This document shows positions 1-10,770 of a stretch of 64,000 nucleotides of DNA, piece by piece; the first letter of the stretch is position 1, and every line of letters begins with the position of its first letter. The notes under the pieces are model-generated. The model did no database searches. It had not been told where the DNA came from and was given only the letters and a program-made list of their open reading frames with translations. Source of the stretch: Puccinellia tenuiflora (lineage: Eukaryota > Streptophyta > Magnoliopsida > Poales > Poaceae); contig QRDG01000411.1 of NCBI GenBank assembly GCA_012064385.1, forward strand, positions 165,816-229,815. Reading direction: 5' to 3'. The translations under genes and the position numbers were made by a program.

Positions 1-15
1 AAGCTAATTTGGATG

Positions 16-73
16 GAACTCAGAAGTTAAGCGTGCTTGGGCTGGAGGATGGGTGACCGAATGGGAAGTTCGA
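16..73 (+). pseudogene. 5S rRNA-derived relic
   Basis: The stretch containing AGTTAAGCGTGCTTGGGC and GGATGGGTGACC matches the internal promoter region (A box, intermediate element, C box) of plant 5S rRNA. About 10 bases that separate these boxes in a real 5S gene are missing, and the flanks do not continue as 5S. It is therefore not a functional rRNA gene. 5S-derived segments are known in the LTRs of Cassandra TRIM elements and in SINE3-type elements. Here the neighbourhood is a CACTA end, so it is more likely an old passenger of that element. Confidence 0.6.
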
Positions 74-121
74 CCAGGGTAAGTAGTTTGACTTGGGATT
101 ATGAGTGAAATTAGAGTTTAA

Positions 122-458
122 GGGCTCCTTTGATTTGGAGGAACCATAGAGGAAACTTACAGGGTTAGGATTTTCTCCAGAGTTCGTACTGTTCACTTGT
201 TTGATTCGTAGGAATGGTGGAAGGTAAAAGTAGAGGAAATTTTCCTTTGCATCTCACTTTCCAGGAAAAACATAGAGGAAATTTTCCTTTGCATCTCACT
301 TTCCAGGCAAAACATAGAGGAACAGAAAAAGCCACTCAGAGCTCATTTTTTAAATCCTGTGCACAAGGAACAAGGAAAGTTTAGCACCCGCCACCCTTTC
401 CTATTCCTATCCCTTCCCTATTCCTTTGATTTTCCTTTCCTTTAAATCAAAGAGGCCC
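122..458. mobile_element. PIF/Harbinger-type MITE (Tourist-like), 337 bp
   Basis: Terminal inverted repeats GGGCTCCTTTGATTT (left) and AAATCAAAGAGGCCC (right) are flanked on both sides by TAA (119-121 and 459-461), the 3-bp TWA-type target duplication of PIF/Harbinger elements. There is no coding capacity. Inside, a ~43-bp segment with the core TTTTCCTTTGCATCTCACTT is repeated in tandem (about 233-318). Confidence 0.8.
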
Positions 459-559
459 TAAGTGTGTGGCTAAGTAGGAAATTTCAGAAAAAAATAAAAA
501 TAAAATTAAAAAATATAAGTAAAAAACATAAGTAAAAATTAAAAAAAAATGAGGAAAAA

Positions 560-735
560 AATATGCCGACGGTATTATGCCGACGGCTTTCGCTACGCCG
601 ACAGCATTTTTGGCTATGCCTATGGGCTGATACGCCGATGGTCATACGCCGACGGCAGCCGTCGACGTAGACCTATGCCGACGGCAATTTGACCTACGCC
701 GACGGCTTTTGGCCGTCGGCATATCCATAGTTTCC
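560..735. repeat. CACTA subterminal repeat array (TGCCGACGG units)
   Basis: At least seven copies of a TACGCCGACGGC/ATGCCGACGGC unit occur here, the last one inverted (GCCGTCGGCAT) next to the element end at 741. In En/Spm elements such repeats are the binding sites of the TNPA/TNP1-type protein. Confidence 0.75.
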
Positions 736-969
736 TGTAGTGAATAAGAGTCAAACACGTGAATAAGATACACTAATTAACCAAATCGGGATTCATACCA
801 CCGAATCTACAGCAGCAACGAGACCACGATCCTGCATGCATGCTGGACCAAACCAAACCAAAAAGCAAGAAAACAGAATCATTCGATGCAGTAAGGATAG
901 ATACCGGCGGATGCATCACGTACACGGCAGAGCTTTCATGGTGGCCTTGCCTGTATGCCAAATAAAAAC

Positions 970-1130
970 ACACTTTTTTTGAAAAGTTCATATTTGGAAA
1001 CTATTCATTTTAAAAAATGGATCATATTTAAATAAAATCTTTTTGAAAATGGTTCGTATTTGAAAATTATTAATTTTGAAAAAATATCATTTTTGAAAAA
1101 TGGTTCAGATTTGAAAATTATTCATTTTTA
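970..1130. repeat. AT-rich imperfect tandem repeat
   Basis: About three copies of a ~55-bp unit with the core TTTGAAAATTATTCATTTT and AAAATGGTTC can be seen. It has no coding content and no element termini were found. It may be a relic of a MITE or a slippage-expanded AT-rich spacer. Confidence 0.5.
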
Positions 1131-2631
1131 CAAAAAGAAACAAAGAAGAAAATGAAAACAAAAAAAAGAAAAAAAAGGAAAGAAGAAAAAAGAAAAAGTA
1201 TGAATGCGGAAGCATCTTATTGGGCCGGCCCATCTTCTCCGCCACGCGGGCGAGTCCGAGTTAGGACTAGCAGCGGGCGAGAAATAGGGATTGCGCGACT
1301 GGACGCTTCGCTCGGTCGCTCTCCTTCTCCAATCTCTCCTCGACTGAACGGCGTCACGACGGGATGGCTACTGGGCGGCGGCGGGTGCACGAGTGGACAG
1401 TGTGCTGTTGGGGTTCGTCTAATCCACGCCCATAACTCGGGTCAGACTGGTCGTCGGCGCTGTGCAAAGTGAGCATTGAGCAGCAGCTAGCAGTTAGCAG
1501 CCGAACTAGAGGTTCCTGGCGGCGGGCGCTGTGGCGCAGCAGCTACCAATTGCAAGTATTGAAGGATCCAACGCGCTGCAAGCTTCTCCTCACCTTCTTT
1601 GAGGTGATTTGGTGCTCCGATTTTGCTTTTCATGTCTGATTGGGCTCTGAATTTTGTATCTAATTGGGGGAAAGTCAAAACTAGGTTACAGATTGTTTAT
1701 CAAATATGCTGTGGTATGATTTAATGTTTCACAAGAAAATTTCATGTCCGCCACCGGATTTATGCACAAGTCTAGCAGGTTTTGATGCATGCCAGAATCT
1801 GTGGTGCGGTTCTTTAGAGTGCAGCAAGCAAAAATTGTAAGGTCTTGTTTTGCGGTAAAACTTGAACCATTTATTGAACTTGTAGGATGGTCGGTGGTAA
1901 CTGTCGTCCAGGGAGTGGATGCAGCCTGGATGCAGAAGGGGAGGTGGGGGATCCCCTAGACCCTGGACGCAGAAGGCCAAGGCTGATGCCTGACCATGAC
2001 CCGTTGTGCCCGACGTTTCGCCCATGCTCGACATTGCCGCCGCTGTTCTGCCGACTTCGTTGATGTTTTGCCCGTGCTCGACATTGCCGCCCGTTCTGCC
2101 GACTTTGCCCACGTTTCACCTGAGCTCCACCAAGGTATGGAAATATTGTTTGATTTGATAATTTGACCATTCTTTTTGTTCATGCTTTCTTGTCTAGCAT
2201 ATATTGTGGTTTTAATTCAGTTCGGTTCAGAAAAATATTGGGGCCAAGGGTGATGCGTGACCATGAGCTTTTAGTTATTGGGTTTGCCCTCCTTTTATCA
2301 TCTTGCAGATTTGCTTTTTTATTTTACACCGTACAAGAATCAGTATTTTGTTCTCCGCATGTGTTACTGTACTCCTTGTACTACCGCTAATACTAGGTAT
2401 TGTATTATACATCTACCGGTGGTGCAGCAGAAGAACTCTTGACAAAACTAACTAATAGGAGTTCTTAAGTCTTCGCGTATTTCACTGACTGTACTATGCG
2501 GTGACAGAGGAAGTAGAGCACTCGGTCTAGAAGATAAACCATGGGACTAAGTTATGATAAAACTAACAAATACAGTTCACAAGGCCGAAAGTTCAGTTTT
2601 TTTCGGTCATACTTCACAAACATCATTGATG
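1131..2631. other. Non-coding, promoter-like stretch without a recognisable gene
   Basis: A GC-rich island follows an AT-rich stretch. At 1223-1233 there is GGGCCGGCCCA, a palindrome overlapping two site-II/TCP-type GGCCCA motifs common in plant promoters, followed by pyrimidine-rich 5'-UTR-like sequence. None of the short ORFs on either strand (for example 1152-1472 + or 1729-2112 -) resembles a known protein. At about 2022-2107 a ~43-bp unit (CATGCTCGACATTGCCGCC and flanks) occurs twice in tandem. The stretch could be the 5' end of a truncated gene or of the element carrying the Ulp1-like gene; I cannot decide. Confidence 0.4.
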
Positions 2632-4214
2632 ACGTAGCAGGGTTTGTAACCTCATAAACATCATTGATGACCCAGGGATTATCAAGTGTGCCATCACCTT
2701 CGATTTGAAATGACACTTTCGACCCATTCTGCATTGCTGCTGTATTGTACTTCTCATCGTCAGCAGGCTCCACTTTAACCTCCCCGCATTTTGCAATTAG
2801 GTTTGATGAACCACTTTCAGTCTTATAAACAATTTTTTTTTCTGCAGGTCCATTCTTGAAAGACCCTCAGTCTTCCTCATCTTCACAATTTGCAGACATC
2901 GATTGTGCAGCAGGTTTGTAAACAACACCTGTCTTATTTAAAAGTGCGAGGACTTTCTGCAATATAGGAATGAGAGAAATATTTCATTAGGGGCCATTAG
3001 CACTGAACCATTTGGTGTTCAAGAGACAAGACAAAAGTGTTGTTCACCTGAGCACATCTGTCTAGAATAATAAGGATCTCTGTTTTGATTTCCTCTATCA
3101 TCCGCTTCATCGTTGTCTCCATCAATATTTCCATGGTAGGGCCAGTCTTCTTGTTACTACGTGGTGGTAATTCTGATTTCTTTCCCGAATTCGCTTTCTG
3201 GTTCTGAAGATTAGATTTTTTTTCGTGTTGTCATCCATGTACCGCTCTGTTATATTGTCTACTATCTGCAAAAGATAGAAGAAAAACATTCAAAATTACA
3301 AACATGTCCGTAGAAAAAATATTAATTTAAAAACAACAAATTGCATAACCTTAATATTCCCGCGACCTCGACCATTGTCAGCATCATAAGAATCTCTCTT
3401 TTCGGCAGTTGCTTCCGTCCAGTTCCTCATTAGAGGCCGCATAAACATGTATGGAGCTAATGTAGGATCATCCTGCGGCTGAACCTTCTCCCAGTATAGA
3501 CACTACATACATATGACGAGAAATTAGATTGCAGTAAAAAAAAGTTGAGCATGAGTAAATTATGTGCTGAAAAGACGAATAGTACCTGCACAAGTGCTAA
3601 ATTGCCTTTTGGCCATTGTCTGATCTGTCTACCTCTTTTAGCAAGGGCTATGTGAACAAGGAGTGTAGCAAGTGTGAATGTATTCCAATTAATTTTGAAA
3701 TTACGGTCCACGTAACGTGTAGTATTCCTTTGGGACGATCCTGGTTCCCATTGGTGCAATCACTGTCCCAAGAACAACTAAGATGACCATACGAAGAAAG
3801 TCGTCGTCTGCGGCTTTCTTCGTATTAATGTATGCAATCAATTCATCAATGACAATGTTTCCTATAGTTTTGCTAAGAAAATGTCGTGGTATGCGTGTTT
3901 TCACATTCTCCCTTCCTCTTCTAATATTCCATTAGCACTGAACCCTTTGTTTTCTAGTCCAAGTAAGCACGCAACATCCACATCAGTGGCCGATATTTCA
4001 CCGACCATCTCTTGTATAAAGAATTTTGAGACTTACTATCAAATACCTCTAGCATATATTTTAGCAAAACAAGACGCATCTTAATGGGAGGTATTTGCAT
4101 CATGCATCCTAGCGATGTACTTGCTAGTTTGAACCGTTGAGCACTTGTCAGACCTGCAACCAAATTACACCATTTTTCCACGGCGCAACATATGTCTCCA
4201 TCAGGATGATCCAT
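2632..4214 (-). pseudogene. Ulp1-like transposon gene, inverted 5' partial copy (left arm)
   Basis: Read on the minus strand, this is a partial copy of the gene at 4859-7490. It opens with MDHPDGDICCAVEKW (from 4214) and continues with HFLSKTIGNIVIDELIAY and FLRMVILVVLGTVIAP (3701-3904), then WNTFTLATLLVHIALA (3590-3690). Further downstream are exons around 3360-3500, 3070-3240 and 2632-2960; the last includes DGTLDNPWVINDVYEV. The copy stops at the arm end, before the peptidase domain. Frameshifts break the first exon (for example near 4020 and 3720). However, the exon at about 3360-3500 is open here while the same exon in the right arm has stop codons, so the two arms have decayed independently. 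It can only be a pseudogene or a source of antisense or hairpin RNA. Confidence 0.8.
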
Positions 4215-6444
4215 ATTCTAAAAACAAAATTTGAGCATTGCATTAATGAAATAATGGCCAAATTTGTAGCATTGCATTAATGAAAAAACAAACATGGTCA
4301 ATTTTAGTTATTTTCTTAATACAGAAGCTTTTACATATTTTTGCATGCTCTCTAATGCCAACATTGTATCACATGATCAGCTCAGATTCATCTAACTACT
4401 CTATTTTCATATGTAACAGTTCGAGCCTAAATTATTTTACTTTTTCCAAATCTAGCCCTAATAAGACGTGGAGGTGTATAGGTCCATGTACCTCCGATCG
4501 AAATAAACTACCATAAAAAAGGACCTAACTACATACGATCTACTTAGGTCATTTTTTATGGATGTTTATTTCGATCGGAGGTACTACATGCACCTACACC
4601 TGCATGTCTTATTAGGGCTAGATTAGGAAAAAGTAAAATAATTTAGGCTCGAACTGTTACATCTGAAAATAGAGTAGTTAGATGAATCTGAACTGATCAT
4701 GCGATACAATGTTGGCATTAGAGAGCATGCAATAAGAATGTAAAAGCTTTTGTAATAAGAAGAATAACTAAAATTGACCATGTTTTTTTCATTAATGCAA
4801 TGCTAAAAATTTGGCCATTTTTTCATTAATTCAATGCTCAAAATTTGTTTTGTAGAATATGGATCACCTGGATGGAGACATATGTTGTGCCGTGGAAAAA
4901 TGGTGCAATTTGGTTGCGGGTCTGACAAGTGCTCAATGGTTAAAACTAGCAAGTACATCGCTAGGATGCATGATGCAAATACCTCCCATTATGATGCGTC
5001 TTGTTTTGCTGAAATATATGCTAGGGGTATTTGATAGTAAGTCTCAGAAATTCATTATACAAGAGATGGTCGGTGAAATATCGGCTAGTCATGTGGATGT
5101 TGAGTCCTTACTTGGACTAGAAAACAAAGGGTTCTGTGTTAATGTCATATTAGAAGAGGAAGGGGAGAATGTGAAAACACGCATACCACGACATTTTCTT
5201 AGCAAAACTATAGGCAACATTGTCACTGATGTATTGATTGCATACATTAATATGAAGAAAGCCGCAAACGACGACTTTCTTCGTATGGTCATCTTAGTTC
5301 TTCTTGGGATAGTGATTGCACCAATGGGAACCAGGATCATCCCAAAGGAATACTACGCGTTGGTGGAAGACGTGGACCGTATTTGCGAAATTAATTGGAA
5401 TGCATTCACACTTGCTACACTCCTGGTTCACATAGCCCTTGTTAAAAGAGGTAGACATATCAGACAATGGCCAAAAGGCAATTTAGCACTTGTCAGGTAC
5501 TATTCGTCTTTTCAGCACATTATTTACCCGTGCTCAACCTTTTTTTACTGCAATCTAATTTCTCGTCATATGTATGTAGTACCTATACTGGGAGAAGTTT
5601 CAGCCACAGGTTGATCCTACATTACCTCCATACATGTTTATGCAGCCTCTAATGAGGAACTAGACGGAATGAACTACCAGAAAGAGAGATTGTTATGATG
5701 TTGACAATGGTCGGGGTCGCGGGAGTGTTAAGGTTATGCATTTTGTTGTTTTTAAATTAATATTTTTTCTACGGACTTATTTGTAATTTTCAGTGTAGTG
5801 TTCTATCTTTTGCAGTTAGTAGACAATACAACAGAGCAGTACAGGGACAATAACACGAAAAAAACATCAAATCTTCAGAACCAGAAAGCGAATTCAGCCA
5901 AGAAATCAAAATTACCACCATGTAGTAACAAGAAGACTGGCCCTACCATGGAAATATTGATGGAGACAACGATGAAGTGGACGATAGGGGAAATCAAAAC
6001 AGAGTTCTTCTTATTCCAGATAGATGTGCTCAGGTGAAAAACACTTTTGTCTTGTCTCTTGACCACTAAATGGTTCAGTCCCCTAATGAAATATTTCTCT
6101 CGTTCCTATATTGCAGAAAGTCCTCGCACTTTTAAATAAGACGGGTGTTGTTTACAAACCTGCTGCACAATCGATGTCTGCAAATTGTGAAGATGAGGAA
6201 GACCGAGGGTCTTTCAAGAATGTACCCGCAGGAAAAAAAGACTTCGTTTATAAGACTGAAAGTGGTTCATCACACCCAATTGCAAAATGCGGGGAGGTTA
6301 AAGTGGAGCCTGCTAACGATGAGAAGTACAATACAACAGCAAAGCAGAATGGGTCGAAAGTGGCACATCAAATCCAAGGTGATGGCACACCTGATAATCC
6401 CTGGGTCATCAATGATTTTTACGAGGTTACAAACCCTGCTACGT
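2632..6444. repeat. Large inverted repeat (foldback): two ~1.9-kb arms with ~14-bp spacer
   Basis: The left arm (2632-4528) read on the minus strand matches the right arm (4543-6444) over its whole length, including introns and upstream sequence. The turn is visible at 4511-4561: CCATAAAAAAGGACCTAA is answered by TTAGGTCATTTTTTATGG, leaving only CTACATACGATCTA between the arms. The arms end together at GGTTACAAACCCTGCTACGT (6425-6444), after which the right side continues with the rest of the gene and the left side becomes unrelated. Arm lengths are almost equal (1897 and 1902 bp). In sampled stretches the arms agree at roughly 90 percent by eye, so the duplication is not recent or has diverged since. 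Confidence 0.93.
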
Positions 6445-7490
6445 ACATCGAAGGTGCCGATGGAATTTTTTGAATCCTCCATCCCCAATGGCAATGATGT
6501 CGTACAAGAACCCGGGAAGCGGAAGCGGAAGGTGCCACTCAAATTTCAATCTCCTTTGATGCTTGAGAAGCGCACAAAACGTAATAAAAAGTCGTCTGCT
6601 AAAAAAAAGAATTTGCAAGATTACTCATTAGATGCTTGTAGTAAATTGTTTAATGTTTAAATGTGCTTACCATAGCGCCCGTAATATGTCGTGCAGGTTT
6701 GTTTGTCAATAGCGACGAAATGCCGCAGACTACAAAGACGTTGAGTGCAGCACAAATAGGAGCAGTCGTGCTATTCATTGAAACTGCCTCAAAGTCAGAG
6801 CAACATGTGAATAAAATGTTTATAGGAATGCTATAGGGGACGAATTGACTACAGAAAGGATTAAAGTGATCCTCGACCGACGGTGGCTTTCCGATGATGT
6901 AAGTGGTACATCTATTTCACATTTGTGCACACAATGGATCATATTTTATATTCACTTTGTTGTTTTTGTAGGTAATTGATGCTTACCTGGGAGATTTGAG
7001 TCTCCGTGTTGGACATGATCGGAAGCTATGTTACGCATGGAGGTCAACATTTCCGTTGAGGAAACATCAGCAAGGAGACAAAACAAAAAAATTGTATTTC
7101 AACAAAGACCACGCACTAGCGAAAATGGAGCAATTGAAAGAGTTATGGACGAATATTTCCTGCGTGACAAGGTAAACATTTTTCCTTCTTTTCAATGCAC
7201 GTCATAAAAATTCTAATTTTCTGTAATATTGTAGTCAACCTATTTATTATATGTAGGCATATTTCCCGGTTAATATAGATGGTAATCATTGGAACACCGT
7301 TGTCATGCACATATTAATCGTGAATTCCAAGTCTTGGACTCGAAGTATCTATTAAGCCAAAAAATAGACACTGTTCAAACGCTGGTACTGTCGACACTCG
7401 TCTTGCAAACTTGGGCATACTCAATATTTTCCTTGTCACTAATTTTTTGCTATTTCCCAGAGAGCATAGATTGCAGATGACATAGAAGAG
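4859..7490 (+). pseudogene. Ulp1-like (C48 peptidase) transposon-derived gene, decayed
   Basis: The first long exon (4859-5497) encodes a leucine-rich region with FLRMVILVLLGIVIAP followed by WNAFTLATLLVHIAL. This is the domain that precedes the peptidase in the Ulp1-like proteins of grass transposons. Basic, coiled-coil-type exons follow (about 5816-6640, for example KRKRKVPLKFQSP). The peptidase part starts with RWLSDD at 6883-6900, is spliced through an intron (GTAAGT at 6901 to TAG near 6971) to VIDAYLGDLSL, and continues with ERVMDEYFLRDK, a second intron, and FPVNIDGNHWNTVV at 7264-7305. The HW dipeptide and a following LDS correspond to the catalytic His and Asp of Ulp1 proteases. The catalytic Cys region is missing: similarity ends after ADDIEEAN near 7490. 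Frameshifts (about 6833 and 7310) and stops in 5650-5700 make it a pseudogene. In transposons this fold is part of a transposon-encoded protein; a SUMO-protease role is not implied. The 5' exons are absent because the right arm starts upstream of 4859. Confidence 0.8.
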
Positions 7491-7815
7491 GCAAACAGGT
7501 CGGTTTTTTTAGGTTATGTACATGTTAGGTGTGACTTGATCTATTTATGTATAGTGTGCATGGTAACCGTCTACATAGGTGATAATTGATTTTCGCCTGG
7601 TTGTCGGATATCTACACCGCCTATCATGGTTCGGTATATACAAGAGTGAAGCAATTGTGTTAACTAGTTTGGTCTAGCTAAGGCGGGTCCAAACATGTTT
7701 AATTTGGACCCGCGACAAATTAAAATAAATATATTATACTAAAATTTTATACTTATTTGTGAATTACTTTTATCAATCTATTATCTTAACGAGTATAGTT
7801 TAGTATCAATTGGTT

Positions 7816-8219
7816 CAGAAATTCACAGTTGCACCCGAGCTCACATGCTCCAGGTAGTTTCGAAAAAAAATAGTAAAACATTATGAAAAAATCTGAAAAA
7901 AAGGAGACAAGCATATATAGGTTGTTCACATTCGTGCAAAGTTTCGGAATGAAATGATATTTTCTGCGGTCTGTGCAAAAAAGACAAAATCAGTGTTTTC
8001 AAAAATGTAGATCCAGATCTCATTTTGACCAGTGATTTTGTCTTTTTTGCACAGACCAAATGAAATGTCATTTCATTTCAAAACTTTGCACGAATGTGAA
8101 CAACTATATATGTTTGTCTCCAAAAATTTTCAGATTTTTTTATAATGTTTTATTATTTTTCTATTTTTTTTCAAAATATCAGGAGCATGTGAGCTCGGGT
8201 GCAAAAACGCCTCCTCCTC
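7816..8219. mobile_element. Mutator-type MITE, ~404 bp, foldback
   Basis: GCACCCGAGCTCACATGCTCC (7831-7851) is answered by its reverse complement at 8182-8202, and most of the interior also folds back, with TTTTTTGCACAGACC-type inner repeats. Identical 9-bp sequences CAATTGGTT flank the unit at 7807-7815 and 8220-8228; a 9-bp target duplication points to a Mutator-like origin. The outermost ~15 bp of the two termini match poorly. No ORF of note is present. Confidence 0.7.
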
Positions 8220-8228
8220 CAATTGGTT

Positions 8229-9358
8229 GCCATAATTAACCAATGCTAATATTAATTATATCATTCTTTATTATACTATTCCAATGTTTATTGATAAAAA
8301 CTAGTGTCATGAGAAATTTAAATCTTTTGTTGTAAAAAAATCTCAATGAGTTTTTTCAAATTCTCATAACTTATACTGTTTATTTTAATATACTTATAAA
8401 TACCATGGTAGAGATCTATAAGTCTACTGTCTAATAAATACATATATTAATAGTGGTTTCTCGAGTATGCTTAGGGAAGCACATCAATATAAACTTCTAG
8501 GATTGGAATATCGGTAATAGTCTTGCATGTTTGATTTGGTGATAAGTTGAAATTATACGCATGCTTTGTACTATTGAAATATCATCGTTCCCAATAATTA
8601 ATCGAGCGATCAAGATCAATCGAATTCAGCAGATGCGGATGCCACTTAAAAACATGAAGTTGTAGTTGTAGAATTAGTTAACAAAGAACACGCATGCATA
8701 TGAACTCATGCATGGAGCTCAGCATGCGAAATCACAATCTCCCCGCACGGTAAATTCCGATATTATTCTATAATAGTACTGGCTCTCGTCCATGATTCAT
8801 AGCATTAGCTTGTGGCTACACCCCTGATCGATGCATCTCACCTTTCCAAACGGATCCTGTAATGATACTATCCCCTCAATCCCAACCTGGTGCTTTGCTA
8901 AACGGTGTCATTATCATGGGCCGAAACATACGCTTAGTCTAATTGTAAAGACATCCGCTAATAAAACTAGGTAAAGACTAAAGACATTAAGACACGCACT
9001 CATGGAACGAAGTGAGATTACAGAGACGTATAAGGAACCACGCAAGATAAGCCAAGACACCTGACAAGAGGAAATGGCTACCCCGCGAGTGTGTTTGTTC
9101 CTAAATTTCACCATCGATTTATCCGATACGTGCTCGTCATAGCTCATAGGTTGCTTTTCAAAAGCAGTTGCTATCGATAGTATAGCTAGCGTCCCAACAC
9201 AATTTCACCAACACTTGTCTCGGATGGAAAACACGCAGAAAAATGGTTGTTCAGGTGAAAGCAAAAACGATGACTCCCACAAGGTGAATTCCAGTCGGTC
9301 CATTTTTCGATCACCTACGGTAGCCGCTGGCATTGTGTAGTAGAGGAATAGTTAGTTA
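8229..9358. other. AT-rich intergenic sequence, nothing recognised
   Basis: No ORF, terminal repeat or RNA gene was recognised here. Several palindromic GCATGC-rich words (8690-8730) are present but have no evident structure. Confidence 0.5.
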
Positions 9359-10395
9359 GAGCATCTCCAACAGCCTCTCTATAAAGGATTTGTAAAAACA
9401 GATGATAGCAAGAGGAGAGAGAAGGTATACAAAGCCAACACATTTTTTTGCTTTTGCAGCATTTGTATAACTAGATTGTAAAATCCTGTGTATATCACAA
9501 TGACATGTGGGGTCGTCTTGTCAGCCACACAATTGGCAAATCTTGTAGTGCTTGATTGGGCGCCGGAATCGGAGCTCGATTCGTCGCCGGGAGGCGGCGG
9601 GGCGGCGGCCGGTGGGGTGGAGCTGCAGGCGCGGCTCGGGGCGCGGCGAACGGCGGGCGGGGAAGCGGGGCGCGGGCGGGGCGGCGAGAGCGGCGTGCTC
9701 CCACGCGTGCGGGGGCAAGCAAGCTCGCATCGGGCGCCATGGAGGTCGCTGGTGTCGGGGAAGGCTTCGCACGGGCCATAGGCGGCTGCGCGGGGCGCAA
9801 GGGCGGCCGGGATCGACCAAGGTGGAGGCGCAGGCGTACGGGCTGGGCCGGAATCGAGCAGCGAGGTCGTCGCGGCGGCGGCGAGGGGGCGGGCGGGAGG
9901 GAACGGAGCTCGATTCGACGGCAGGTCGCGGCGGCAGCGAGGGGCCCGGGCGTGGCGCAACGGCAGTGGCGTCCAGCTGGCCGAATCGGCCGGCAGCTAC
10001 GCGTGCAGGGCGGAGCTCGATTCGGCGGCGGCGGAGCTTGCACGGCCGGGGAAAGGTGGGGCAGGGTGGCGGGGACACTCGGGGAACGAGCGGGAGGCGG
10101 CGCCAGGGCGAACGGCGGCGGCGGAGGTGGCGGGACGGTGGCCGGCGTCGGCGCCTCGGGCGGGACTTTTCCGAGCGGGAGCAGTTGGCTCTCCTGCGTA
10201 GCTTTTGGCCGGTTTGCAAATCGGCTCTGGACTTTGCATATTTGCAAAGTGAGGGTGCAGTTTTAGCAAGCTAGCTAAATTTTTTGGTGTGGGGACCAGT
10301 TATACAAATGCCGTTGGAGCTCGTTTTTTGGATCCAATTGCTAAAAATGCAGTTTTTACAAATCGGCAAATTTACAAAGGCTGTTGGAGATGCTC
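9359..10395. mobile_element. PIF/Harbinger-type non-autonomous element with GC-rich core, 1037 bp
   Basis: The termini GAGCATCTCCAACAGCC (9359 on) and GGCTGTTGGAGATGCTC (to 10395) are inverted repeats. TTA flanks both sides (9356-9358 and 10396-10398), as in Harbinger elements. Just inside, TTTGTAAAAAC is also mirrored. The core (9540-10250) is about 75 percent G+C and gives long open frames on both strands, which is a composition effect, not evidence of a gene. GGAGCTCGATTCG-type words recur near 9570, 9908 and 10014. The core could be captured host sequence or an expanded GC-rich repeat. Confidence 0.75.
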
Positions 10396-10770
10396 TTAGC
10401 TGTGCGTGCTGAACATGTGTCAAACCTCACTGGACGGGACATAAATAAGACAATAAAATTCAGATCAACCGTACCGATTCTGCTTACTAACCGAAGGGTT
10501 GCAAGAAAAGTATATTAGGCCTTCCCCAATGCTTTGTTTCTTAGCCCGGTATCCTAGATCGTGGTGTATTATTAGACCTAAGTGATCAAATAGAGCATTC
10601 AAACTTAACTCAACCGGGACGTATTTTTTGCTATATATTTTTATCCCGGTGTGGTCGGACTCCTTGTTCCGCCTAAATCATCTTTACAATCGAGCATACA
10701 CATATAGTTTCAAAAAGAATCGATCGCACATTGAACAATGCAGCACTTGGGTCCTTGTCATTCAAATCAA

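Larger units (their letters stand above)
1..741. mobile_element. CACTA transposon, terminal part (other end outside window)
   Basis: The segment ends at 741 with CTGTAGTG, the reverse complement of the classical CACTA terminus CACTACAGGAAACTATGG. Directly inside the end lies an array of ATGCCGACGGC-type subterminal repeats in both orientations (about 560-735). This combination of 5'-CACTA end and short subterminal repeats defines En/Spm elements. The 3 bp after the end (AAT) would be the target duplication, but its partner is outside the window. No transposase is visible in this part. A Harbinger MITE at 122-458 is nested inside. That the whole of 1-741 belongs to the element is inferred from the absence of another boundary. 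Confidence 0.75.

Noticed and set aside
2163..2390. 75-codon hydrophobic ORF on the plus strand
   Set aside because: AT-rich chance frame without similarity or gene context.
9495..10274. Open frames of 230-250 codons on both strands
   Set aside because: All frames are open because of very high G+C; the products are Arg/Ala/Pro/Gly-rich on both strands and the region is the core of a Harbinger-type element.
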